Source: an uncultured Prevotellaceae bacterium (GTDB lineage Bacteria; Bacteroidota; Bacteroidia; Bacteroidales; Bacteroidaceae). From it: a stretch of 64,000 nucleotides of DNA. Where the stretch lies: assembly GCA_902784615.1 (NCBI GenBank), contig CACZVN010000011.1, positions 1-64,000 of the forward strand, in the 5' to 3' direction. The notes below the pieces were generated by a model. It was not told where the DNA came from and did no database searches. It saw only the letters and a list, made by a program, of their open reading frames with translations. Positions 46,032 to 53,687 of this stretch are shown here, in pieces. A program made the translations under genes and the position numbers. Numbering within the stretch: position 1 is the first letter of the stretch; every line of letters starts with the position of its first letter.

Positions 46032-46040
46032 GCAAAGGTA
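46032..46040 (-). promoter_or_regulatory. -7 promoter box for the candidate ncRNA
   Basis: TACCTTTGC on the minus strand. The following bases (TGTC, A-rich, GACA) resemble the start of the transcript from 47231. No -33 match is clear. Confidence 0.55.
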
Positions 46041-46187
46041 CGACGATTTTCGTTACGAACCATGAATTATGACTCGTTTTTGCATAAAAACCGCATTTCT
46101 TTTGATGTATGTCAAGTGTGTTGTGTGCGAACACACACAAATTGTGTCCGATAACAGCCAAAAAGAAGGTTTGAATAAGTGTTGGAT

Positions 46188-46979
46188 TTACAATTGTGCG
46201 GCCACCTTGTTGGTGAGTTCCACAAATTCCGGGATGGAAAGTTGCTCAGGACGACGCGTCATCATCTCGTCTTCGAAGAACGCTGGAGAAACGGGATGGT
46301 CGCCATTGAAGATCTGACGGAGGGAGACACGGAGCATCTTACGGCGCTGGTTGAAGACGGTCTTCACCACACGACGGAAGAGACGTTCGTCACAGCCAAG
46401 GTCAGTCACCTCATTACGCGTCATGCGGATCACGGCACTCTGTACCTTGGGAGGGGGATTGAATACGCCAGGCTCGACGGTAAAGAGGTACTCCACATTG
46501 TACCAGGCCTGAATCAGGACAGACAGGATGCCATACTGTTTATTGCCAGGCTGTGAGGCCATGCGCAAGGCCACCTCATGCTGGATCATACCTGTACAAC
46601 AGGGAATGAGATCCTTGTTGTCGAGCATCTTGAAGAATATCTGCGAGGAGATGTCGTATGGATAGTTGCCCGTCAGCACGAACTGCTGTCCGTCGAACAC
46701 CTCGTGCAGATCCATCTTGAGGAAGTCGCCACCTATTATATTATTATCAAGACGGGGAAAATTCTCGCGGAGATAGGCCACCGACTCACGGTCGATCTCC
46801 ACCACCTTAAAGGGGCGTGGTTTTTCCACGAGATACTGGGTCATGACACCCATGCCGGGTCCTACCTCCAGCACGGGGAGGTCAGGACACGCATCAACGG
46901 TGTCGGCAATGGCCTTGGCAATATTCAGGTCAGTCAGGAAATGCTGTCCGAGATTCTTTTTGGGGCGTACTTGTTTCAT
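46188..46979 (-). CDS. rsmA: 16S rRNA (adenine(1518)-N(6)/adenine(1519)-N(6))-dimethyltransferase
   Basis: Dimethylates two adjacent adenines near the 3' end of 16S rRNA (KsgA). 263 residues: KKNLGQHFLTD at the N-terminus, SAM-binding VLEVGPGMGVMTQYL, and the catalytic NYPYDISSQI (NLPY-type). The start at 46979 (MKQVRPKK) is set by a -7 box ending only 4 nt upstream; a longer frame from 47024 would begin beyond the promoter. The mRNA is thus predicted to be leaderless. Confidence 0.96.
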   Translation of the reverse strand: MKQVRPKKNLGQHFLTDLNIAKAIADTVDACPDLPVLEVGPGMGVMTQYLVEKPRPFKVVEIDRESVAYLRENFPRLDNNIIGGDFLKMDLHEVFDGQQFVLTGNYPYDISSQIFFKMLDNKDLIPCCTGMIQHEVALRMASQPGNKQYGILSVLIQAWYNVEYLFTVEPGVFNPPPKVQSAVIRMTRNEVTDLGCDERLFRRVVKTVFNQRRKMLRVSLRQIFNGDHPVSPAFFEDEMMTRRPEQLSIPEFVELTNKVAAQL

Positions 46980-46983
46980 GCCG

Positions 46984-47016
46984 ACAAAGGTACGAATAAA
47001 AGGGCAAAGCACCAAA
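46984..47016 (-). promoter_or_regulatory. Promoter of rsmA, -7 box 4 nt from the start codon
   Basis: On the minus strand: TTTG at 47016-47013, 20-bp spacer, TACCTTTGT at 46992-46984, then CGGC and ATG. Confidence 0.78.
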
Positions 47017-47023
47017 TAAAACA

Positions 47024-47059
47024 CAAAAAAAGACGGACAAGATTCACATCTTACCCGCC
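47024..47059 (-). terminator. Terminator of the 30-residue small ORF transcript
   Basis: Minus-strand stem of 12 bp with three G.T pairs (47059-47048 with 47043-47032), 4-nt loop, then a run of T (47031-47025). The rsmA -33 element lies just beyond. Confidence 0.75.
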
Positions 47060-47089
47060 TTCCTCTATACTTTCTAAGATCTAAAATCC

Positions 47090-47182
47090 TTACTTAACCT
47101 GTAGGTTCATGTCGTTGTTACCTTTGACGGCCTCAGCAACACATACTGCAACGACACATGTTACCAGAAATAATGCTGTCAT
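47090..47182 (-). CDS. Small hydrophobic protein, 30 residues
   Basis: An ATG at 47182 opens a 30-codon frame ending in TAA at 47090. The start is preceded by an AGAGAAAGGTAAAG purine-rich stretch. Residues 2-17 are hydrophobic with two cysteines (TALFLVTCVVAVCVAE), then a short polar tail (KGNNDMNLQVK). It could be a membrane mini-protein or a short secreted peptide. It has its own -7 box (47239-47231) and terminator (47059-47024), which makes a free-standing gene more likely than chance. I do not recognise a family. Confidence 0.55.
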   Translation of the reverse strand: MTALFLVTCVVAVCVAEAVKGNNDMNLQVK

Positions 47183-47230
47183 AATCTTTACCTTTCTCTA
47201 TAAGTTATCCTGTTTATGTCTTTTGACAGT

Positions 47231-47239
47231 GCAAAGATA
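47231..47239 (-). promoter_or_regulatory. -7 promoter box for the 30-residue ORF
   Basis: TATCTTTGC on the minus strand, with CTTG at 47263-47260 20 bp upstream as a weak -33. The start of the transcript can form TGTC-AAAA-GACA. Confidence 0.6.
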
Positions 47240-47323
47240 CGGTTGTTTGCGTGCACAGACAAGAAATTACATCAAAATGGACGAAAAAAAGTGGTTTCAT
47301 TGACACGTATCAATTATTATTCG

Positions 47324-47332
47324 TATCTTTGC
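47324..47332 (+). promoter_or_regulatory. -7 promoter box for the flippase-like gene, 4 nt from the start codon
   Basis: TATCTTTGC followed by ACCT and the ATG at 47337. ATTG at 47299-47302 is a possible -33. Confidence 0.7.
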
Positions 47333-47336
47333 ACCT

Positions 47337-48338
47337 ATGGAAACCAATACCATCGCCATCAAAGCCGCCAAAATCATCTTCCCGATTCTGTTGGGAGGAG
47401 CCATCCTGTATTGGATGTACCGTGGTGAGGATTTCGGACGATTCATGCATGTGATGACGGATGAGATGGACTGGACGTGGATGCTCCTCTCCTTCCCTTT
47501 CGGTATCCTGGCACAGATGTTCAGAGGCTGGCGATGGAAGCAGACTCTGGAGCCCATCGACGAGCATCCACGGACCTCGACAAGTCTGAACGCCATCTTC
47601 CTGTCGTACGCCGTCAGTCTGATCATCCCCCGTCTGGGAGAGTTCACCCGTTGTGGCGTGTTGAAGCGCTACGACGGCGTGTCGTTCTCGAAAGCATTAG
47701 GTACAGTGGTCACAGAGCGCGCCATCGACACCCTACTGATGGGTGTGGTAGCCGGACTGACCCTCCTATTCGAACTGAGTATTTTCGGTACCTTCTTTGA
47801 ACAGACGGGCACCAGTCTGGACACCATCCTCCAAAAATTCTCACTGACGGGCTACCTTGTCGTAGGCGTCTGTATCATAGCCATCCTGATCCTGTTGCAC
47901 ATTCTGTTCAGCAGCCTTAATATATATAGTAAGGTGAAAGCCACCATTCATGACATCTGGCAGGGCATTATCTCACTGAAAGGTGTCAGGAACCTGCCAC
48001 TGTTCGTGTGCTTCACCCTCGGCATTTGGGTTAGTTACTTCCTGCACTATTACCTCACCTTCTTCTGTTTCGAGGCCACCAGTCACTTGGGACTGTCGTG
48101 CGCCATGGTGACATTCGTGGTAGGCTCCATCGCCGTCATCGTACCCACGCCCAATGGTGCCGGTCCCTGGCATTTCGCGGTGAAGACCATGCTGATCCTC
48201 TATGGTGTCGTCGATGAATACGCCCTCTACTTTGTACTCATCGTACATACCGTACAGACGATGCTCGTCGTTGCCCTCGGCATCTACGCTTGGGCAGCCC
48301 TCTCATTTACGAAACGTATCAATCAAAAACAACAATAG
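47337..48338 (+). CDS. Lysylphosphatidylglycerol synthase TM-domain / flippase-like membrane protein
   Basis: A 333-residue protein with about eight transmembrane helices. FRGWRWKQTLEP, YAVSLIIPRLGEFTRCGVLKRYDGVSFSKALGTVVTERAIDTL and VPTPNGAGPWHFAVKTML match the membrane domain family (MprF flippase-like, UPF0104) found fused to or separate from lysyl-PG synthases. The soluble synthase domain is absent, so it may translocate a lipid or serve another function. The next gene (pepD) starts 1 bp after its stop. Confidence 0.87.
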   Translation: METNTIAIKAAKIIFPILLGGAILYWMYRGEDFGRFMHVMTDEMDWTWMLLSFPFGILAQMFRGWRWKQTLEPIDEHPRTSTSLNAIFLSYAVSLIIPRLGEFTRCGVLKRYDGVSFSKALGTVVTERAIDTLLMGVVAGLTLLFELSIFGTFFEQTGTSLDTILQKFSLTGYLVVGVCIIAILILLHILFSSLNIYSKVKATIHDIWQGIISLKGVRNLPLFVCFTLGIWVSYFLHYYLTFFCFEATSHLGLSCAMVTFVVGSIAVIVPTPNGAGPWHFAVKTMLILYGVVDEYALYFVLIVHTVQTMLVVALGIYAWAALSFTKRINQKQQ

Positions 48339-48339
48339 T

Positions 48340-49797
48340 ATGAGTGAAATTAAGAACTTAAAGCCGGAATGCATCTGGCGCAACTTTTACAAACTGACAC
48401 AGGTACCACGTCCCAGTGGACATTTGGAGAAGATTCAGCAGTTCCTGCTCGACTTCGGTAAGGAGGCAGGCGTGGAAGTATTCAAAGACCCTGCCGACAA
48501 CATCGTGATGCGCAAGCCCGCCTCACCAGGTATGGAGAACAAGAAGGGCGTGATCCTGCAGGCCCACATGGACATGGTGCCGCAGAAGACCCCAGAGAGT
48601 ACGCATAACTTCGAGACTGATCCCATCGAGCCATGGATCGACGGTGAATGGGTGAAGGCCAAGGGTACAACCCTCGGCGCCGACAACGGACTCGGTGTGG
48701 CTGCCATCATGGCCATCATGGAGGACAAGACGTTGAAACACGGACCCATCAATGCCCTGATCACGGCCGATGAGGAGACGGGTATGTTTGGTGCCAACGC
48801 CCTACCTGAGAACGAACTGCAGGGCGATATCCTGATGAACCTCGATTCCGAGCACTGGGGTAAGTTCGTCATTGGCTCGGCTGGTGGTATCGACGTCACC
48901 GCCACCCTTGATTATAAAGAGGTGGAGACTGATGCTGACGATGCTGCTGTGAAGGTCACCGTCAAAGGACTGCGTGGCGGACACTCTGGTTTGGAGATTC
49001 ACGAAGGCCGTGGCAATGCCAATAAGTTGCTCGTCCGTCTGGTACGTGAAGCCATCGAAGATTACGAGGCCCGTCTGGCCAGTTGGCAGGGCGGTAATAT
49101 GCGCAATGCCATTCCTTTCAAGGCCGAGGCTGTACTCACGCTGCCGAAAGAAAATGTTGAAGCCCTGAAGGAACTCGCACAAGACTGGCTTGAGGACTTC
49201 ACTGATGAGTATAAGGGTATCGAGAGTGGTATCGAGGTGATCTGCGAGGATGTGGAAACACCGAAGATGGAAGTTCCTGTGGAGATTCAGGACAACCTCA
49301 TCGATGCCATCTACGCCTGTCACGACGGTGTGATCCGCATGATCCCCAGTTATCCCAGTGTCGTAGAGACCTCCTCTAACCTCGCTATTATTAATATAGG
49401 TGGAGGTAAGGCCTCATTGCAGATTCTGGCACGCTCCAGTCGTGAGGACATGAAGGACTATATCGTAAAGACCCTCGAAAGCTGCTTCAACATGGCTGGC
49501 ATGAAGGTCGAGACGGCTGGCAGCTATGGCGGTTGGGATCCGAACCCCGATTCTGAGATTCTGAACCTGTTGCTGAAGGAGTACAAAGAACTGTTCGGCA
49601 GCGAAGGTATCGTTCAGGTTGACCATGCCGGACTGGAGTGTTCTGTCATCCTCGGTAAATATCCCTGGCTGGATGTCGTCAGCCTCGGTCCTACGATGAA
49701 GTCGCCCCACACCACTACCGAGCGCGCCCTCATCGAGACCGTCGAACCCTTCTGGACCCTGCTGAAAAAGACGCTTGAGGATATCCCCGAGAAGTAA
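48340..49797 (+). CDS. pepD: Aminoacyl-histidine dipeptidase (M20 family)
   Basis: Cytosolic zinc dipeptidase (Xaa-His, beta-Ala-His). 485 residues. Zinc-site motifs are LQAHMDMVPQK, GTTLGADNGLGVAA and ITADEETGMFGA; the dimerisation domain spans about 205-380, with KGLRGGHSGLEIHEGRGNANK. The start at 48340 (MSEIKNLKPE) follows the preceding stop by 1 bp, so the gene is translationally linked to the flippase-like gene. A much longer upstream frame overlaps that gene and is rejected. A terminator follows. Confidence 0.95.
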   Translation: MSEIKNLKPECIWRNFYKLTQVPRPSGHLEKIQQFLLDFGKEAGVEVFKDPADNIVMRKPASPGMENKKGVILQAHMDMVPQKTPESTHNFETDPIEPWIDGEWVKAKGTTLGADNGLGVAAIMAIMEDKTLKHGPINALITADEETGMFGANALPENELQGDILMNLDSEHWGKFVIGSAGGIDVTATLDYKEVETDADDAAVKVTVKGLRGGHSGLEIHEGRGNANKLLVRLVREAIEDYEARLASWQGGNMRNAIPFKAEAVLTLPKENVEALKELAQDWLEDFTDEYKGIESGIEVICEDVETPKMEVPVEIQDNLIDAIYACHDGVIRMIPSYPSVVETSSNLAIINIGGGKASLQILARSSREDMKDYIVKTLESCFNMAGMKVETAGSYGGWDPNPDSEILNLLLKEYKELFGSEGIVQVDHAGLECSVILGKYPWLDVVSLGPTMKSPHTTTERALIETVEPFWTLLKKTLEDIPEK

Positions 49798-49829
49798 AAA
49801 ATTGAAAAAGTAAAAATATCAAAGAAGAA

Positions 49830-49864
49830 AAATGCAGACTTGCCAAGCAAATCTGCATTTTTTT
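49830..49864 (+). terminator. Intrinsic terminator after pepD
   Basis: AAATGCAGA (49830-49838) pairs with TCTGCATTT (49852-49860), with a minor CTTG/CAAG inner stem, then a T-run to 49864. Confidence 0.9.
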
Positions 49865-49914
49865 ACTTTGAACTACGTTCGAAAATACTCACGCTCGAAA
49901 AAACTCAAATAAAA

Positions 49915-49947
49915 TTTGGTTTTCTGCTCGCTTATTCGTATCTTTGC
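49915..49947 (+). promoter_or_regulatory. Promoter of the corA leader
   Basis: TTTG at 49915-49918, 20-bp spacer, TATCTTTGC at 49939-49947. The transcript would carry an approximately 135-nt leader before corA, far longer than most leaders in this window. Confidence 0.8.
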
Positions 49948-49975
49948 AGCCGATAAACCAAAATAATAACAAAAA

Positions 49976-50011
49976 ATGGACGATTACCCGGCGGACAATT
50001 ACGATTTGTAA
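49976..50011 (+). CDS. Putative leader peptide, 11 residues, acidic and proline-containing
   Basis: MDDYPADNYDL followed by TAA, located between the corA promoter and the corA start. Four of eleven residues are aspartate and a proline is at position 5. Acidic/proline leader peptides such as MgtL control Mg2+ transporter genes in enterobacteria by destabilising ribosomes when Mg2+ is low; the resemblance here is compositional and positional only. The upstream region is A-rich with no strong Shine-Dalgarno, which is common in this phylum. Confidence 0.5.
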   Translation: MDDYPADNYDL

Positions 50012-50027
50012 AGGCGGGGGATGGCGA

Positions 50028-50086
50028 GCAAGGCTGCTAATCCCTTTGCCGCTAAAACCATTTCATTAACGAAAACAGGATTAGCA
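50028..50086 (+). promoter_or_regulatory. Mutually exclusive hairpins in the corA leader
   Basis: Hairpin A: GCAAGG (50028-50033) with CCCTTTGC (50042-50049, one bulge). Hairpin B: TGCTAATCC (50035-50043) with GGATTAGCA (50078-50086), a perfect 9-bp helix ending 3 nt before the corA ATG. A's loop and right arm contain B's left arm, so only one can form; B would occlude ribosome access to corA. This resembles an attenuator or translational switch coupled to the 11-codon ORF just upstream. Confidence 0.55.
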
Positions 50087-50088
50087 CA

Positions 50089-51015
50089 ATGAAGACTTTC
50101 TGGAACACCCAAGGCGGACTGAGCCAACTCACAGAGTGGCAGCCCAATTGCTGGATACAGGTGACATGCCCCACCGAAGAGGACCAGCGCGAACTCGAGG
50201 AGAAGTTTAACATCCCCGACTACTTCATGTCGGACATCAGCGATACCGACGAGCGTGCCCGTTATGAGTACGACGACGGTTGGATGCTGATCATCCTCCG
50301 TATTCCCTACGTCAAAGAAGTACGGTCGAGGACGCCTTATACCACCGTACCGCTGGGTATCATCCACAAGCGCGACGTCACCATCACCGTCTGCTACTAC
50401 GAGACGAACATGATGATCGACTTCGTCAGTTTCCAACAAAAACGCAACGAAGGCTTTACCGACCATGTCGATATGATCTTCCGTCTGTTCCTCTCCAGTG
50501 CCGTCTGGTACCTGAAGCGCCTGAAGCAGATCTCAATGCTCATCGACAAGGCCAAGCGCAACCTGGATCGCGAGGTGAACAATGAAAGCCTGATCGGTCT
50601 CAGCCGTCTGCAGGACTCACTCACCTACTTCCAGACTTCCATCCGAGGCAACGAGACCCTGCTCTCGAAACTGAAGTTCAAACTGCAGATCGACGAACTG
50701 GATGCCGACCTCATCGAGGACGTCAACATCGAGATGACCCAGGCGCGCGAGACCACCAGTATCTACTCCAACATTCTCGAATCGACGATGGACACCTATC
50801 AGAGTATCATCAACAACAACATGAACACCGTGATGCGTACCCTGACATCCGTCACCATCATCATGATGATCCCCACGCTCATCACCTCCATGTTCGGTAT
50901 GAACCTCGTCAACGGCATGGAATCAAAGCCCTGGGGATTTGTCATTGCCATCATCCTTTCGATAGCCGTATCGGGCTGTTGTTGGTGGTTTTTCCGTCAC
51001 AAAAGGCTTGTTTAG
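50089..51015 (+). CDS. corA: CorA family Mg2+ transporter
   Basis: A 308-residue membrane transporter: large N-terminal cytoplasmic domain, a long helix rich in charged residues (about residues 180-245), and two C-terminal transmembrane helices. The signature GMN is at 270-272 (MFGMNLVNGMES) in the loop between the helices, and the tail ends in basic residues. CorA channels import Mg2+ (some members Co2+/Ni2+ or Zn2+). The unusual leader suggests expression may respond to Mg2+ or another translation-linked signal. Confidence 0.94.
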   Translation: MKTFWNTQGGLSQLTEWQPNCWIQVTCPTEEDQRELEEKFNIPDYFMSDISDTDERARYEYDDGWMLIILRIPYVKEVRSRTPYTTVPLGIIHKRDVTITVCYYETNMMIDFVSFQQKRNEGFTDHVDMIFRLFLSSAVWYLKRLKQISMLIDKAKRNLDREVNNESLIGLSRLQDSLTYFQTSIRGNETLLSKLKFKLQIDELDADLIEDVNIEMTQARETTSIYSNILESTMDTYQSIINNNMNTVMRTLTSVTIIMMIPTLITSMFGMNLVNGMESKPWGFVIAIILSIAVSGCCWWFFRHKRLV

Positions 51016-51058
51016 CATCTTTTAACTTTATATAAGGTATTATTTTTGACTTTTTTCG

Positions 51059-51102
51059 TAATTTTGACCCCAAATAGGCCGTACACAGACGGTTGTGCGG
51101 CC
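51059..51102 (+). promoter_or_regulatory. Promoter box and leader hairpin of the DUF349 gene
   Basis: TAATTTTGA at 51059-51067 is a -7 box. A stem GGCCGTACA / TGTGCGGCC (51077-51085 and 51094-51102, one G.T pair) follows immediately at the predicted 5' end. There is no T-run, so it is a leader hairpin (possibly mRNA-stabilising), not a terminator. Confidence 0.5.
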
Positions 51103-51158
51103 ATAATTGATGGTGCGCCGCATCATAAATAAGAATGGTCAATAACTAAAAAAGTTAA

Positions 51159-53045
51159 ATGATGAACTCTCAAGACAATGCCCTTGAAAAGGGTCTGAAC
51201 GAAGAAATCAAGGAAGAGGTTGCCCAGACACCAGTAGAAAAACCAGTGGCTGAGAGCGCTCCCCAAGTAGAAACCGAAGAAGCCGAAGTTCCCGCTGAGG
51301 CCCCTGCCGAGGCAGAGGAAGAACAGCCGCGTAAGGTCTATGAGACCAAGGCTGAGATTCTGGAGCGTGTGCGGGAGATCGCCCATGGTGACGAGGCACC
51401 TCAGAAGGACGAGGTCGATTACCTGAAGACCGCCTTCTACAAGTTGCACATTGCCGAGCGCGAAGCCAAACTGAAGGCTTACATCGACGGTGGAGGCGAC
51501 CCCGAACAGTATCAGATCACGCCCGACGAGGCTGAGGAAGCCTTCAAGGCCGAAATGGGTATCATCAAGGAGAAACGTGCCAAGATCTTCAAGGAGCAGG
51601 AAGCAGAGAAGCAGGAGAATTTGACGAAGAAACTGGCCATCATCGATAAGATCAAGACCATGATCACCACGCCAGAGGAAGCCAATAAGAGCTATAAGGA
51701 ATTCCAGACTCTGCAGCAGCAGTGGCGCGAGATCAGGAACGTACCCGCTGAGAAGGCCAACGAACTGTGGCGCAACTACCAGTTGTATGTCGAACAGTTC
51801 TACGATATGCTCCGTCTGAACAGTGAGGCCCGTGAACTTGACTTCAAGAAGAACCTGGAAGCCAAGACCCGTCTGTGTGAGATCGCAGAGAAACTCGCCG
51901 ACGAGGAAGACGTGATCAGCGCCTTCCACCAGTTGCAGAAACTGCACCAGGAATACCGCGAGATCGGTCCCGTGGCCAAGGAGCAGCGCGAGGAGATCTG
52001 GAACCGCTTCAAGGCCGCTTCCACCGTTATCAACAAGCGTCATCAGCAGCACTTCGAAGGTATCCGTGCCAAGGAGGAAGACAACCTCGTGCGCAAGACG
52101 GCCCTCTGTGAGCAGGTAGAGGCCATCGCCGCCGCAGAGAACAAGGGCAGTGGTGACTGGGAGAAGCACACCAAACAGATCATCGACCTACAGACCGAAT
52201 GGAAGACCATCGGCTTCGCCCCTCAGAAGATGAACGTGAAGATCTTCGAGCGTTTCCGTGCCGCCTGCGACGACTTCTTCGGACGTAAGGCAGAGTATTT
52301 CCGCACGCTGAAGGACACCTTCAAGGAGAATGCCGACAAAAAGCGCGCCCTCATCGAAAAAGCCAAGGCCCTGCAGGATTCCACCGAATGGAAATCGACA
52401 GGTGATAAGTTGATTGCCCTCCAGAAAGAATGGAAGACCATCGGCATGGTGCCCAAGAAACTGGGCGACCAACTGTGGGAGGAGTTCCTCGGTGCCTGCA
52501 ACAAGTTCTTTGAAGCCCGTAAAGCCGCAGGTGCAGGACAGCACAGCGAGGAGTATGGCAACCTGAGTAAGAAGCGTGAGGTGATCGAGAAACTGAAGGC
52601 CGTCGCCGAGGAGGCTGGAGAGAACATCCAGGAGAAGGTACAACAGCTTGTCGAAGAGTATAATGCCATCGGACACGTACCTTTCAAGGAGAAAGACAAG
52701 GTATATGAGGAGTACCACGCCGTACTCGACAAACTCTATAAGGATCTGAACATCTCTGTGGCCAAGCGCCGTCTGAGCAACTTTAAGCAGAACCTCAAGC
52801 AGGTGGCTGAGCGCGGGGAAAATGCCCTTGACAACGAGCGTGCCCGTCTGTTCCGTCAGTACGAGACCATCAAACAGGAGGTACAGACCTACGAGAACAA
52901 CCTCGGTTTCCTGAATGCCAGTTCCAAGAAGGGTAACAGCCTCATCGATGAGATGAACCGTAAGGTTCAGAAACTCAAGGACGACATGAACCTCGTCCGC
53001 GAGAAGATCAAGGCCATTGATGCCGAGAATGCCAATAAGGAATAA
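51159..53045 (+). CDS. DUF349 repeat protein
   Basis: A 628-residue, highly charged cytoplasmic protein. An acidic, Glu/Pro/Ala-rich N-terminal segment (about 1-60) is followed by repeated units of the type WREIRNVP, YREIGPVAKEQREEIWNRFKAA, WKTIGFAPQKMNVKIFERFRAACDDFF and WKTIGMVPKKLGDQLWEEFLGACNKFF, each about 70-75 residues, which is the DUF349 pattern. It is predicted almost all-helical with coiled coils. DUF349 proteins are widespread with unsettled function. Tandem ATG codons leave one residue of uncertainty at the start. tRNA-Gln follows. Confidence 0.9.
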   Translation: MMNSQDNALEKGLNEEIKEEVAQTPVEKPVAESAPQVETEEAEVPAEAPAEAEEEQPRKVYETKAEILERVREIAHGDEAPQKDEVDYLKTAFYKLHIAEREAKLKAYIDGGGDPEQYQITPDEAEEAFKAEMGIIKEKRAKIFKEQEAEKQENLTKKLAIIDKIKTMITTPEEANKSYKEFQTLQQQWREIRNVPAEKANELWRNYQLYVEQFYDMLRLNSEARELDFKKNLEAKTRLCEIAEKLADEEDVISAFHQLQKLHQEYREIGPVAKEQREEIWNRFKAASTVINKRHQQHFEGIRAKEEDNLVRKTALCEQVEAIAAAENKGSGDWEKHTKQIIDLQTEWKTIGFAPQKMNVKIFERFRAACDDFFGRKAEYFRTLKDTFKENADKKRALIEKAKALQDSTEWKSTGDKLIALQKEWKTIGMVPKKLGDQLWEEFLGACNKFFEARKAAGAGQHSEEYGNLSKKREVIEKLKAVAEEAGENIQEKVQQLVEEYNAIGHVPFKEKDKVYEEYHAVLDKLYKDLNISVAKRRLSNFKQNLKQVAERGENALDNERARLFRQYETIKQEVQTYENNLGFLNASSKKGNSLIDEMNRKVQKLKDDMNLVREKIKAIDAENANKE

Positions 53046-53080
53046 TTTTGAAGTTAATATCAAATTTTTCCGCAAAAAAT

Positions 53081-53112
53081 TTTGGTAATTCCAGAAAAAG
53101 CAGTACCTTTGC
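53081..53112 (+). promoter_or_regulatory. Promoter of tRNA-Gln
   Basis: TTTG at 53081-53084, 19-bp spacer, TACCTTTGC at 53104-53112, 28 nt before the mature tRNA. Confidence 0.75.
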
Positions 53113-53140
53113 ACCCGCAAATAAAAAATGCGGGATATTT

Positions 53141-53210
53141 TGGGGTATGGTGTAATGGTAACACTACAGATTCTGGTCCTGTCATTCTTGGTTCGAGTCC
53201 GAGTACCCCA
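53141..53210 (+). tRNA. tRNA-Gln, anticodon CTG
   Basis: A 70-nt cloverleaf: acceptor TGGGGTA/TACCCCA with the U1-A72 pair typical of tRNA-Gln, D arm GTGT...ACAC, T arm CTTGG-TTCGAGT-CCGAG. Anticodon loop TTCTGGT gives CTG. The anticodon stem ACAGA/CCTGT has an A-C mismatch at the bottom pair (31-39). CCA is not encoded. It sits between the DUF349 gene and rsfS. Confidence 0.9.
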
Positions 53211-53215
53211 ACAAC

Positions 53216-53249
53216 AAGAGGTTTCCAAGTTGGAAGCCTCTTATTTTTT
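53216..53249 (+). terminator. Terminator after tRNA-Gln
   Basis: AAGAGGTTTCC pairs with GGAAGCCTCTT (one G.T), followed by ATTTTTT. Confidence 0.88.
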
Positions 53250-53279
53250 ATCCCAAAATCAAAATATATTTTAATTTAT

Positions 53280-53311
53280 TTTGAATTTTGCTCAAATTGC
53301 ATTACCTTTGT
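53280..53311 (+). promoter_or_regulatory. Promoter of rsfS-ftsH-cdsA
   Basis: TTTG at 53280-53283, 19-bp spacer, TACCTTTGT at 53303-53311, 25 nt before the rsfS ATG. Confidence 0.75.
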
Positions 53312-53336
53312 CGAACAAATCACATATTATTATTTA

Positions 53337-53687
53337 ATGACAGAACTAGTAAAGACAATTACTGAAGCCATACAGGAAAAGAAAGGAAGCAATATCGTCA
53401 TTGCCGACCTGACAAAGATAGAAGGCACCATCTGCCGATACTTCATGATATGCACAGGCAATTCCCCCACGCAGGTAGATGCCATCACAGACTCCATCTG
53501 TGACATGGCGCGTGAACGCCTGAAGGAGAAGCCGACACACGTGGTGGGACGGGAGAACGCCCAGTGGGTAGCCATGGACTATGGTGACGTGCTGGTGCAT
53601 ATCTTCCTGCCCGATGTCAGGGAATATTACGACCTGGAGCACCTCTGGGAGGATGCACCGTTGACGAGAATCCCAGACCTGGATTAA
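53337..53687 (+). CDS. rsfS: Ribosome silencing factor
   Basis: Binds ribosomal protein L14 and blocks subunit joining under starvation. 116 residues, normal size, with IVIADLTKIEGTICRYFMICTGNSPTQVDAI, HVVGRENAQWVAMDYGDVLVHIFLPDVREYYDLEHLW. The start at 53337 is chosen because the frame upstream runs through the tRNA gene. ftsH follows after a tract of 7-bp repeats. The rsfS-ftsH-cdsA order recurs in Bacteroidota (family knowledge). Confidence 0.95.
   Translation: MTELVKTITEAIQEKKGSNIVIADLTKIEGTICRYFMICTGNSPTQVDAITDSICDMARERLKEKPTHVVGRENAQWVAMDYGDVLVHIFLPDVREYYDLEHLWEDAPLTRIPDLD

Noticed and set aside
53141-53210. tRNA-Gln as a pseudogene because of the A-C mismatch at 31-39
   Set aside because: All other stems pair, the U1-A72 pair and loop residues are intact, and promoter and terminator flank it, so a functional tRNA is more likely.
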